From Leptofilum sp050292445 (GTDB lineage: Bacteria > Chloroflexota > Anaerolineae > Promineifilales > Promineifilaceae), in the NCBI GenBank assembly GCA_050292445.1, contig JBNKLQ010000240.1, positions 1 through 9,485 on the forward strand: DNA of 9,485 nucleotides. Direction: 5' to 3'. Both the position numbers and the translations under genes were made by a program. How positions within the stretch are numbered: position 1 is the first letter of the stretch; each line of letters begins with the position of its first letter. This document shows positions 1-7,070 of this stretch, piece by piece. A model generated the notes under the pieces. The model searched no databases, had not been told where the DNA came from, and saw only the letters and a program-made list of their open reading frames with translations.

Positions 1-548
1 AAATTGGCCTGCAACTCACGCAAGACGGGCAAATCAATAGTGAGATCATGCAAATCCCACTTGTCTGCCAGCGCATCTTGCAAACGGCCCCAATCACCAC
101 GATGCTTGCCCAACTCGGCCTGTTCCACTTCCACATACACCTGGCGCACGGCTGGGAACAGGTCGATGACCCGCTCGGTAGCAGCTTTACGCACAATTTG
201 CTTGTGGGCGCGGCTTTCTTCCGGCACAAAAATAAGCGCGTCGTCGTTAATTTGGGCATTACAGGAGAGACGGCAATCGAGGCTGTCCAGCTTTTCTAGC
301 AGGCGCGTTTCTTCCTCACTGGGTGGGGAGAGGTGATTGTTGGCGGAGATAATACCGTGCTTGGCAAACTGGCCCTCTTCCACACGGACACGGCATTTGT
401 TGCAGGTCAGCCGTCCGCCGCAGATGCTCTCGATTTCCACGCCAAGTTGGCGGGCAGCATCCAGCACCAACGTGCCTTCCGGCACTCGGCCACGTCGCCC
501 AGAGGGCATAAAGATGACGAGGGGATCGTTGTTGCTGCGATCAGTCAT
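1..548 (-). CDS. RACo/ASKHA-like corrinoid-activating 2Fe-2S protein, N-terminal part (gene runs off the left edge)
   Basis: The ATG at 548 opens a frame without stops to the window edge, giving 182 residues. The visible part holds a plant-type [2Fe-2S] ferredoxin domain: Cys43, Cys49 and Cys52 in a C-x5-C-x2-C loop (ICGGRLTCNKC), then Cys96 in RLSCNA. After residue 110 a linker region begins. An N-terminal ferredoxin domain followed by a long C-terminal ATPase-like (ASKHA, formerly DUF4445) region is the plan of reductive activators of corrinoid proteins, which reduce inactive Co(II) corrinoid back to Co(I) at the cost of ATP. The ATPase part is outside the window, so the family call rests on the ferredoxin domain, the linker and the context of an MttB-like methyltransferase upstream. 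The start lies 1 base after the previous stop, which suggests translational coupling; no clear Shine-Dalgarno sequence precedes it. A stand-alone ferredoxin is less likely because the frame continues well past the domain. Confidence 0.78.
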   Translation of the reverse strand, partial: MTDRSNNDPLVIFMPSGRRGRVPEGTLVLDAARQLGVEIESICGGRLTCNKCRVRVEEGQFAKHGIISANNHLSPPSEEETRLLEKLDSLDCRLSCNAQINDDALIFVPEESRAHKQIVRKAATERVIDLFPAVRQVYVEVEQAELGKHRGDWGRLQDALADKWDLHDLTIDLPVLRELQAN

Positions 549-549
549 A

Positions 550-843
550 CTAATTTTTTAGGGCTGCGGCCGTTTTTCGCCAATCGATCTTTTGGTTTTG
601 GGCATTGAGTTCGACGGAAACGGCCGTAGCCACCGCTTCTGGCGTGCCGTGCCTTTCTAATGGTTCACTCCAATGAAATCCATCCAGATACGCATCCGTA
701 CCCGTTAGCCCAGCTTCCATCGCTGCTTTATCCACCGCTTCCTGGAAGCGTTGCGGCAGCTCAATGCTTACCCGATCTCGTCGTTCTCCCGCGCGCACCT
801 GCACCGGAATGTCGTGCCAATAAAGTGTTTGATAGGTTGCCAT
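550..843 (-). CDS. Small conserved protein resembling the 'virulence factor' domain family (PF13769)
   Basis: A 97-residue soluble protein with no signal peptide or membrane segment. The N-terminal half carries the pattern I associate with PF13769: an aromatic YWHDIP stretch followed by a valine-rich strand, then LPQRFQEAVDKAAMEAGL and a TDAYLDGFHWSE segment. Despite the Pfam name, no virulence role is established that I know of. Members are often found beside folate- and corrinoid-dependent one-carbon genes, as here. The ATG at 843 is preceded by only a weak, distant GGTGG. Its TAG stop at 550-552 is separated by one base from the start of the corrinoid activator gene, so the two are probably translated as a pair. 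The molecular function is unknown; a role as accessory factor or adaptor in the demethylation system is inference from position only. One ACGGCCGT site lies at 620-627. Confidence 0.72.
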   Translation of the reverse strand: MATYQTLYWHDIPVQVRAGERRDRVSIELPQRFQEAVDKAAMEAGLTGTDAYLDGFHWSEPLERHGTPEAVATAVSVELNAQNQKIDWRKTAAALKN

Positions 844-938
844 AAATTTGTTTCCACCCGTTTGCCAAAAATGTCATGCAAAAAAGGGATTGTATCAACC
901 GTCCCAACGTTTGCCGAACGGTACAACTTCGTGGCCGA

Positions 939-1898
939 TTATTTTTTCAATTCGGCAATCAAGGCAGGCAAAACTTCGTGCAGGTCGCCAATGACGGCAT
1001 AGTCGGCTTTGGTCATCATGGGAGCTTCGGGATCGGTGTTGATTGCCAGGATTTTTTTGGAGCCTTTGCAGCCCACCCAGTGTTGAATGGCACCGCTGAT
1101 GCCGCAGGCGATGTACAAATCCGGGGCGATGCGGGTGCCGGTTTGGCCGACCTGGTCGGCATGGGGTCGCCAGCCCAGGTTGGTGACCACGCGGGAGCCG
1201 CCTACGGCACCATTCAGCAAGTTGGCCAGCTCGTCCAGCTTGGCAAAGCCGTCGGCGCTGCCTACGCCGCGTCCACCGCCTACCACCAGCCGCGCCTCGG
1301 CCAGCGAAATTTTGTCTCCTTCTGGCTCTTCGCGGCCTGTTACGCGCACGCGGAAATGCTTATCATCCAGCTCAGGCGCAAACGTTTCGACTGCAACGCT
1401 GCTTACTGGCGCTTCGCTGACTTCCTGGGTGAGTGGGGCGACGCTGAGTAGCTTAATGTCGCCGTGGAGCCGGGCTTCTTCAAACAAACTACCACCCCAG
1501 CGCACGCGCATGATGTCGTAGCTTTCACCCACGGTCACCTGGGTGACGTTAGCGGCCATCGCTAGATTGAGTCGAGCGGCAATGTGGGCCATTATTTCAT
1601 TGCCCCGGTCTGTGCCGGTGGCCATGATGGCTTTGGGCGATTTGGCCTGCGCCACTTGCGCCACGGCGGCGGCCCACGCTTCTGGTGCGTAGTCGGCCAA
1701 CCCTGCATGGCTTACCACGATGGCCTGGCTGACGCCGTAAGTGGCTAAATTATCTGCTAGCGGGGCTGCAACTTCGCCGATGAGTACGGCCGTAACCCCC
1801 ACACCTTCATCCGCCGCCACCTGTCTGGCCAACGTCAGCATCTCCAATGATTGGTTGTTTAGTTGTCCCCGGTCGTGTTCAATAATTCCTAGTATCAT
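939..1898 (-). CDS. etfA: Electron transfer flavoprotein subunit alpha
   Basis: A 319-residue EtfA/FixB-family protein. The N-terminal domain (about 1-190) is the ETF alpha/beta fold. The C-terminal FAD domain holds the family's motifs: VVGGGRGV (206-212), GGSRVVTNLGW (233-243), QVGQTGT (249-255), GISGAIQH (266-273) and INTDPEAPM (286-294), closing with ADYAVIGDL. It would bind FAD and, with EtfB, accept electrons from the neighbouring dehydrogenase. I chose the ATG at 1898 rather than the in-frame ATG at 1910. GAGAGG sits just before the inner ATG, the outer one lacks a ribosome binding site, and MILGIIEHD is a typical EtfA beginning. It follows etfB across a 136-base spacer that is mostly a large palindrome. 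A 95-base spacer separates it from the next gene. The QVGQTG motif points to an ordinary dehydrogenase-linked ETF rather than a bifurcating one, with moderate certainty. Confidence 0.95.
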   Translation of the reverse strand: MILGIIEHDRGQLNNQSLEMLTLARQVAADEGVGVTAVLIGEVAAPLADNLATYGVSQAIVVSHAGLADYAPEAWAAAVAQVAQAKSPKAIMATGTDRGNEIMAHIAARLNLAMAANVTQVTVGESYDIMRVRWGGSLFEEARLHGDIKLLSVAPLTQEVSEAPVSSVAVETFAPELDDKHFRVRVTGREEPEGDKISLAEARLVVGGGRGVGSADGFAKLDELANLLNGAVGGSRVVTNLGWRPHADQVGQTGTRIAPDLYIACGISGAIQHWVGCKGSKKILAINTDPEAPMMTKADYAVIGDLHEVLPALIAELKK

Positions 1899-1910
1899 GT
1901 TGCCTCTCAT

Positions 1911-2024
1911 AAGCGGAACGCAGAGTTACGCTGAGACCCACGGAGTTACATAGAGAAGAATGAGATACTTCTCAAAATCTCTGTGTAACCCTGCGCCACC
2001 TCTGTGTAACTCTGTGTTCCTCTT
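1911..2024. repeat. Long imperfect palindrome with 21-bp internal repeats in the etfB-etfA spacer
   Basis: The arms at 1911-1955 and 1979-2024 are imperfect reverse complements with one small indel. A second, inner inverted repeat sits between them: GAGAAG at 1953-1958 and CTTCTC at 1968-1973. Each arm is itself a tandem of two roughly 21-base units; in the right arm TCTGTGTAACCCTG (1980-1993) recurs as TCTGTGTAACTCTG (2001-2014). No coding frame is seen in it. It resembles the CTCTGTGTAAC-type dispersed intergenic repeats of several large environmental bacterial genomes. In RNA it would form a long hairpin between the two ETF genes without a following U-run, so it looks like a mobile or REP-like element and not a terminator. 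Confidence 0.75.
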
Positions 2025-2034
2025 AATTTCATAC

Positions 2035-2796
2035 CTACCGTTCGACGAACTTCAGTTCCCGCAAAATCTCAACTATCTTGGGAACGGCCGTAACTCCCGA
2101 ACCCAAAACCTCTGCCGACTTGCTTTGCTCTGGTGGACTGACGAACTTCACCATTTCCAGACCGCCGCCGTTTTTCTGGGGCGTGGTGGTTTCCAGCGGC
2201 TTTTTCTTGGCCCGCAGCCGACCCGGCACGGACGGATAGCGGGGCAGGTTGATGCCTTCCTTGACGGTGATGACAGCAGGGAGCGAGACTTCGTAAATTT
2301 CAAAACCGCCGCCTGCTTCTCGTTTGGCAACGGCCGTTTCCCCCGCAATTTCCAAGCCCTTCACCCCCGTCACGCAGGGCAAATCCAGCGCATGGGCCAC
2401 GCGCACACCCACCTGGTAACCGCCGCTGTCGGCTGCTTCATTACCAAACAGGAGCAAATCAAAGCTTTCGCCAGACGCGTTCACCGCGTCCACAATGGCG
2501 TTGGCCGTGGCCATCGGGTTCCATTCGCCGCCATCCGTTTCCAGCAGAACGCCTTTGTCTGCCCCGACAGCCATCGCATCCCGAATTTGCTGCGTAGCTT
2601 CCTGGCCGCCCAGCGTCAGCACCGTCACGCTGCCACCATGTTTTTCCACCAACTGTACCGCCTCTTCCACGGCACACTCTTCATGCGGACTGACGGTGAA
2701 GCCCAAATTCCTTGTCTCTATCGCCTGCGCATCTTCCGTGAGCACAATTTTGGCCCCGGTGGTTGGCACGCGCTTGACGCATACTAAAATTTCCAT
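2035..2796 (-). CDS. etfB: Electron transfer flavoprotein subunit beta
   Basis: A 253-residue EtfB/FixA-family protein of normal length. It begins with the typical MEILVCVKRVP strand. It continues with LGFTVSPHEECAVEEAVQL, the nucleotide-binding region around FGNEAADSGGYQVG, and the beta-subunit signature ITVKEGINLPRYPSVPGRL near residues 175-195, followed by a lysine-rich KKKPL. The family pairs with EtfA, binds AMP in ordinary ETFs, and docks with acyl-CoA, dimethylglycine, sarcosine or similar dehydrogenases. Here it directly follows a dimethylglycine dehydrogenase-like gene, whose known relatives use ETF as electron acceptor, so that enzyme is the probable partner. The start at 2796 is supported by AAGGA at 2804-2808, 7 bases upstream. 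The gene ends in TAG (2035-2037). Two ACGGCCGT sites lie within it, at 2084 and 2330. Confidence 0.95.
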   Translation of the reverse strand: MEILVCVKRVPTTGAKIVLTEDAQAIETRNLGFTVSPHEECAVEEAVQLVEKHGGSVTVLTLGGQEATQQIRDAMAVGADKGVLLETDGGEWNPMATANAIVDAVNASGESFDLLLFGNEAADSGGYQVGVRVAHALDLPCVTGVKGLEIAGETAVAKREAGGGFEIYEVSLPAVITVKEGINLPRYPSVPGRLRAKKKPLETTTPQKNGGGLEMVKFVSPPEQSKSAEVLGSGVTAVPKIVEILRELKFVER

Positions 2797-2812
2797 CTTC
2801 GCATCCTTCCAA

Positions 2813-2875
2813 AGTGCTAGGCACGGGGCAGCAAGTCAATAAATAACCAAAACCGCACGCCCCGTGCCTTGCACT
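2813..2875. repeat. Inverted repeat with 17-base arms, just upstream of the etfB ribosome binding site
   Basis: The left arm AGTGCTAGGCACGGGGC (2813-2829) and right arm GCCCCGTGCCTTGCACT (2859-2875) pair over 17 positions with one mismatch, around a 29-base AT-rich loop. In the transcript the GC-rich stem would form between the dehydrogenase stop codon (2884-2886) and etfB. Its last base lies only 2-4 bases before the etfB Shine-Dalgarno region (2804-2810). Only three U residues follow it, so it is a poor terminator. It may be a dispersed repeat, an RNA processing or stability element, or both. Confidence 0.75.
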
Positions 2876-2883
2876 ACCTAAAC

Positions 2884-5397
2884 TCAGCACTTCATCCGTT
2901 CATTATCCGGGTCGAACAGCGGGCGGCTGCCAGCCACGGCCACTGTGACCGGATACAGCTCTGTCATGTACTCGACGGCCAATTTGGTGCCTTCTTTGGC
3001 CAGCTCGGGTGGCAGGTAGGCCAGCAGCAAATGTTTGCCGACTGATGGCCCTGCTCCGGCGGTTGTTACGTAAGACGGCCGTCCCTTGCTATCCACAATG
3101 CGTTCACCATCTGGGGTAACAATGGGTTCGCTGCCGTTCATGTAGCGCTTGACGCCGCTGGCGGAGGTGTGATCATCCACCGTGAGCGTGCATAAAATCG
3201 CTGCCGGGCCTTCCTCGCGCGCTTTCAGATATGCTTTTTTGCCGATGAAATCAGCCTTTTTGACCAGTCGTCGCTCCAGACCCGCCTCGACGGGCGTGTA
3301 TTCGCCTTCTAACTCGCTGCCCATCAGGCGGTACCCTTTTTCCAGGCGGCCTGTGGTTCCGTAGACGCCAATGCCCACGGGGACAATCCCATATTGCTGG
3401 CCAGCTTCCCAGAGCGTATCCCACAGCTTGAGGCCATGCTCCATGGTGGTGCTAATTTCCCAACCCAACTCACCGACGTAGGAAATGCGGAAAGCGGTAA
3501 CTGGGACGCCATTAACAATGAAATTTTGCACAGTGCTGTAAGGAAATGCTTCGTTAGATATATCATGGTCGGTGACCGATTGCAGGACATCACGGGCGTG
3601 TGGTCCCCACAGACCGACAGTGCAAATGGCTGAGGTGACGTCAGTTAAGGTAACAGAGCGGTCTTTGGGCAGGTTGTCTGTAAACCATTTTTTATCTCGC
3701 CCGCCGTCGCTGCCGCCAGTGACGATGCGATATTTGTCTTTGGCCAGGCGCAAAATGGTGAGATCGGATTTGAAGCCGCCGTGCGGATTGAGGATGGGGG
3801 TGTAGACGCCGCGCCCAACGGGCACGTCCATTTTGTTGGCGGCCATCTTTTCGATGTAATCCACTACGCCAGGGCCTTCCACATCGAACAGGGCAAAAGC
3901 GGTGAGATCAACCATAGCGACGCGGTCACGCATGGCTAAATGTTCGGCATTGATGATGGGCGACCACCAGCGAGCGTCCCACTCGTGTGGCCGGTCATTA
4001 ATGCGGTCCTTGTACTCCTCCAGCAGTTTGGCATTGCTGTTGTACCATTGCGGCCGTTCCCAGCCAGCGGTCTCGAAAAATTCTGCGCCCAACTCAACTT
4101 CGCGGATGTAAAACGGGCTGGTGCGTACGTTGCGGTTGGAGGCCCACTGCTCGCGGGGGTGGACGATGCCGTAGGTTTTGTTGAATGCTTCTGAGGTGCG
4201 AGCGTTGACGTGGTGTTTGGTACGGCCGTAATCATAAAACCGCGCCACGTCTGTCCCATGAATATCAATTTCTGAGGCCCCGTGCGTAAACCATTCAACG
4301 GCCGCTTTGGCAAAACCAGGCGCTTCCTTAATCCAGATGGCCGCCACCGACCACAAATTTTTCACTTCTGTTTCGCCAATGAGCGGTGCGCCATCGGGCG
4401 TGAGGGAGAGCAGCCCGTTGATAGCGTGGCGAATGCCCGCCTTTTCGTCGCCCAAAATCTCGGGCATTAGCTCCAGAGCCTGCTCTAGCTGTGGCTCAAA
4501 ATCATCTTCGGTGAAGGGTAGCTCGGTAGGGGACATAGCTGACTCTTCGATGGAGGGAATGTCGTTGGCGTCCATCAAAATGGGGCGATGGGCGTAAGAG
4601 CCAACCTCCATGTCGTTGCCGTTTTGTCGCTCGTAGCAGAAGGTGTCCATGTCACGCACAATGGGGTATTCGATTTCGCTGGTTGTCTTCTCCATCAGCG
4701 CCAGCGGCCCGACGCTGATCATCTGGTGCACGGCGGGTGTCAGCGGAATGGTGGCTCCGGCCATCTCGGCGATGCGCGGACTCCACACGCCGCAGGCAAT
4801 CATGACGTATTTGGTTTTAATTTTGCCCCGATTGGTTTTGACGGCTTTGATTTTGCCGTTTTTCACCACCAAGTCCTCAATTTCCGTGTTGGGGAAAACC
4901 GAGAGTGCGCCTTGCTCCATTGCGTATTCGCGCATCAACGTGCCGGCCCGCAGCGAATCGACGACGCCGACGCTGGGGGTGTAAAAGCCGCCCTTGATAA
5001 CACTTTTGTCGAGGTACGGCACCAACTCCTCTACCTCATCCGGGGTGAGCAGCTTCGATTCAATACCCCATGCTTTGGCTGAAGCCATGCGCCGCCGCAA
5101 CTCCTCCAGGCGCTCATCGGTGCGGGCCACTTCAATGCCGCCGCTTTCGGTAAAGACACCTAGTTCTTTGTATTGCTCCACGCTGTCCAGGGTGATCATG
5201 GCCATTTCTTTGGAATGGTCCACGGGGAAGATGAAGTTAGAGGCGTGCCCAGTGGAGCCGCCGGGATTAGGCAGCGGGCCTTTGTCCAGCAGGACAATAT
5301 TTTTCCAGCCATGTTTGGCCAGATGGTAAACTAAGCTATTGCCCACAATCCCCGCACCAATGACGACGATTTTTGCTTTTTTTGGAAAATCACTCAT
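2884..5397 (-). CDS. Dimethylglycine/sarcosine dehydrogenase-like FAD enzyme with C-terminal GcvT (folate) domain
   Basis: An 837-residue flavoprotein with the full layout of the mitochondrial dimethylglycine dehydrogenase family (about 860 residues). A DAO-type FAD domain spans about 8-370 with GAGIVGN (14-20). A short FAO_M linker lies at about 373-430, a GCV_T folate-binding domain at about 435-715, and a GCV_T C-terminal domain at about 735-825. His51 in GGSTGHAS sits where relatives carry the histidine that covalently holds FAD. Asp545 in GGFKSDLTI matches the catalytic aspartate of GcvT, and SYVGELGWE (639-647) and GRLEKGYRLMG (683-693) are classic. The expected reaction is oxidative N-demethylation, with the methyl carbon captured on tetrahydrofolate and electrons passed to ETF, whose genes follow. 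I start at ATG 5397: AAAGGAG (5406-5412) is 8 bases upstream, and a TTG at 5415 lies beyond it. Substrate (dimethylglycine, sarcosine or another N-methyl amine) cannot be read from sequence. Confidence 0.92.
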   Translation of the reverse strand: MSDFPKKAKIVVIGAGIVGNSLVYHLAKHGWKNIVLLDKGPLPNPGGSTGHASNFIFPVDHSKEMAMITLDSVEQYKELGVFTESGGIEVARTDERLEELRRRMASAKAWGIESKLLTPDEVEELVPYLDKSVIKGGFYTPSVGVVDSLRAGTLMREYAMEQGALSVFPNTEIEDLVVKNGKIKAVKTNRGKIKTKYVMIACGVWSPRIAEMAGATIPLTPAVHQMISVGPLALMEKTTSEIEYPIVRDMDTFCYERQNGNDMEVGSYAHRPILMDANDIPSIEESAMSPTELPFTEDDFEPQLEQALELMPEILGDEKAGIRHAINGLLSLTPDGAPLIGETEVKNLWSVAAIWIKEAPGFAKAAVEWFTHGASEIDIHGTDVARFYDYGRTKHHVNARTSEAFNKTYGIVHPREQWASNRNVRTSPFYIREVELGAEFFETAGWERPQWYNSNAKLLEEYKDRINDRPHEWDARWWSPIINAEHLAMRDRVAMVDLTAFALFDVEGPGVVDYIEKMAANKMDVPVGRGVYTPILNPHGGFKSDLTILRLAKDKYRIVTGGSDGGRDKKWFTDNLPKDRSVTLTDVTSAICTVGLWGPHARDVLQSVTDHDISNEAFPYSTVQNFIVNGVPVTAFRISYVGELGWEISTTMEHGLKLWDTLWEAGQQYGIVPVGIGVYGTTGRLEKGYRLMGSELEGEYTPVEAGLERRLVKKADFIGKKAYLKAREEGPAAILCTLTVDDHTSASGVKRYMNGSEPIVTPDGERIVDSKGRPSYVTTAGAGPSVGKHLLLAYLPPELAKEGTKLAVEYMTELYPVTVAVAGSRPLFDPDNERMKC

Positions 5398-5422
5398 TTT
5401 AAAAACTCCTTTCAAAGTGGGA

Positions 5423-5483
5423 GTAATTGGGTAATTTAGTAATTATGCTCACCAATTGCCCAATTACTTAATTACCGAATTAC
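5423..5483. repeat. AT-rich inverted repeat in the spacer between the methyltransferase and dehydrogenase genes
   Basis: Arms at 5423-5444 and 5462-5483 match as reverse complements at 20 of 22 positions, around a 17-base loop. Both arms are built from GTAATT/AATTAC units, a common style of dispersed intergenic repeat. The element nearly fills the spacer between the MttB-like stop (5489-5491) and the dehydrogenase ribosome binding site (5406-5412). It lacks a GC-rich stem and a U-run on the minus strand, so a terminator role is unlikely. Confidence 0.75.
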
Positions 5484-5488
5484 TTTCG

Positions 5489-7021
5489 TTAAAATTCCGG
5501 TTCTATCTCTTCTTTGCGTTTGGTTATAAAGGCTTGTAGCGCTTCGTCGATAGCTGGGTCGAGGTCGGGTGGTTGATATTGGCGGAGGAGCTGTTTGTAA
5601 CGGCCGTTTGCCTTCTGCATCGCTGTAATGCCACCCTCATCCCGCCACTGCTCAAACGAGTTGTAATCAAAAAAGTCGGAACGATGGAACGCATGGCGAA
5701 AGTTTTGCATGGTGTGCGGTGTGCCCAAATGATGGCTATCGGTAGGCACCGTGCGCAGCGACTCCATCGCCATTCCGTTTTCAGACAGGTCCATTCCCTG
5801 CACAAATTTGTGGAACATCCCTAACAGCTCAGTGTCCAGCACGAATTTCTCATAGCCAGCAGTCAGACCCCCTTCTAGCCAACCAGCGGCGTGCAGTACA
5901 AAGTTCACCTTGGCCAATACGGCTGGCATCATCACCATCACCGACTCATAAGCAGCTTGGGCATCGGCAATTTTGCTGCTAGCAAACATACCGCCGCTAC
6001 GGAAGGGGAGGCCGTGCCTGCGGGCCAGCTGTGCTGCTGCATACAACGTCAGCTGGCTCTCCGGCGAACCAAACACAGGCGCGCCACTTTGCAGATCAAT
6101 GTTCGTTTGGAATGCGCCAAACACCACGGGTGAACCTGGATTGACCATTTGGGTAAAAACAACACCCGCCAACGCTTCAGCATTAAGCTGCACCAGCGTT
6201 CCCGCAATGCCCACCGGAGCCATCGCCCCAGAAAAAATGAAAGGGGTGATGATCAACGCCTGGCGGGCTTTGGCATACACTTTCAAAGCGCCCAACATCC
6301 GATCATCTAAACGGCGTGGGCTGCTGATGTTGATGAGCGAGAGCAGTGCAGGCTGCTGCTGAATGGCTTCTGCCCCAAACAAAATTTCGGCCATTTTTAT
6401 GCTGTCCGCCGCGTTGGCTGCTGATGTGACTGAACCCATGAACGGTTTGTCGCTATATTTGATGTGGCTGTACACCATGTCTAGATGGCGCGTGTGGGTT
6501 GGCTCGTCGGTTGGCTCCACAATGGTACCGCCAGAATGGTGCAGCCACGGACTCATATAGGTGAGCTTCACAAAGTTGTGAAAATCGGCCAGGGTGGCTT
6601 CCCGGCGGCCACGGTCCATATCCACCACAAATGGCGGACCGTAAACGGGGGCAAAACAGGCATGGTTGCCGCCGATGATCACGTTTCGCTCTGGATTTCT
6701 GGCCAGCTGGGTGAACTGCTTGGGGGCTTTGGCCACAAATTCAGCGATCATTTCCCGATCAAAGAAGGCGGTGTCTCCTTTTAAACGAACACCATTCTTT
6801 TTCAGAATTTCGTGGGCCTCTTCATCATAAAAATCTATGCCCACATCGGACAGGATTTCCAGGGAAGCGTTATGGATTTTTTCGATTCCTGCTTCATTCA
6901 ACAATTCGTAGCTGGGAAGGTTGTTGACAGGTTGAGCTATTTTGGCAACGGTTTCGGCTTCTGGATCGGTCTGGTGCCGGTCGCGGCGGCTCACACGGCG
7001 TTTGCGTCTATCTAGGCTCAT
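5489..7021 (-). CDS. MttB-family (COG5598) corrinoid-dependent amine methyltransferase, non-pyrrolysine type
   Basis: A 510-residue protein of the trimethylamine methyltransferase superfamily. Recognisable stretches are the N-terminal IHNASLEILSDVGIDFYDEEA (49-69), SLINISSPRRLDDRM (228-242), GAMAPVGIAGTLVQLNAE (265-282), a long barrel-forming region at about 290-400 with GLPFRSGGMFASSK and WLEGGLTAGYEK, and a C-terminal SHHLGTPHTMQNFRHAF (429-445). The gene has no in-frame amber codon, so it lacks the pyrrolysine of archaeal MttB. Characterised non-pyrrolysine relatives such as MtgB demethylate quaternary amines (glycine betaine, proline betaine, carnitine), passing the methyl group to a corrinoid protein. 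No corrinoid protein gene lies in this window. The first 17 residues are rich in Arg/Lys, as I recall for many bacterial COG5598 proteins. The start at 7021 has GGAGG (7030-7034) 8 bases upstream, and a short 49-base spacer links it to the regulator gene. The exact substrate is unknown. Confidence 0.92.
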   Translation of the reverse strand: MSLDRRKRRVSRRDRHQTDPEAETVAKIAQPVNNLPSYELLNEAGIEKIHNASLEILSDVGIDFYDEEAHEILKKNGVRLKGDTAFFDREMIAEFVAKAPKQFTQLARNPERNVIIGGNHACFAPVYGPPFVVDMDRGRREATLADFHNFVKLTYMSPWLHHSGGTIVEPTDEPTHTRHLDMVYSHIKYSDKPFMGSVTSAANAADSIKMAEILFGAEAIQQQPALLSLINISSPRRLDDRMLGALKVYAKARQALIITPFIFSGAMAPVGIAGTLVQLNAEALAGVVFTQMVNPGSPVVFGAFQTNIDLQSGAPVFGSPESQLTLYAAAQLARRHGLPFRSGGMFASSKIADAQAAYESVMVMMPAVLAKVNFVLHAAGWLEGGLTAGYEKFVLDTELLGMFHKFVQGMDLSENGMAMESLRTVPTDSHHLGTPHTMQNFRHAFHRSDFFDYNSFEQWRDEGGITAMQKANGRYKQLLRQYQPPDLDPAIDEALQAFITKRKEEIEPEF

Positions 7022-7070
7022 AGACGGTTCCTCCTGCGCGAATCAATAAAGGTTGGTAAGTGGGAGCAAA

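Noticed and set aside
876..1451. Plus-strand open frame of 191 codons
   Set aside because: It lies opposite etfA, which has all the family motifs; the plus-strand translation shows no recognisable domain and is an antisense shadow.
1899..1910. Upstream ATG start for etfA at 1910
   Set aside because: The bases between the two ATGs contain the ribosome binding site for the inner one, and the extra residues MRGN are not typical of the family.
1911..2024. Insertion sequence or CRISPR array
   Set aside because: There is no transposase, the unit is only about 21 bases repeated twice per arm, and the arrangement is inverted; there are no regular spacers.
1960..2787. Plus-strand open frame of 275 codons
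   Set aside because: It is antisense to etfB and begins inside the spacer palindrome; its translation is rich in His, Arg and Phe without domain features.
2813..2875. Rho-independent terminator after the dehydrogenase gene
   Set aside because: The stem is strong but the loop is 29 bases, and only three U residues follow before the etfB ribosome binding site.
5398..5415. Upstream TTG start for the dehydrogenase
   Set aside because: The Shine-Dalgarno sequence AAAGGAG sits between this TTG and the ATG at 5397, so the ATG is the natural start.
5489..7021. Pyrrolysine-containing trimethylamine methyltransferase
   Set aside because: The frame is a full 510 codons with no in-frame TAG. TAG also serves as an ordinary stop in etfB and in the 97-residue gene, so a pyrrolysine reading is not supported.
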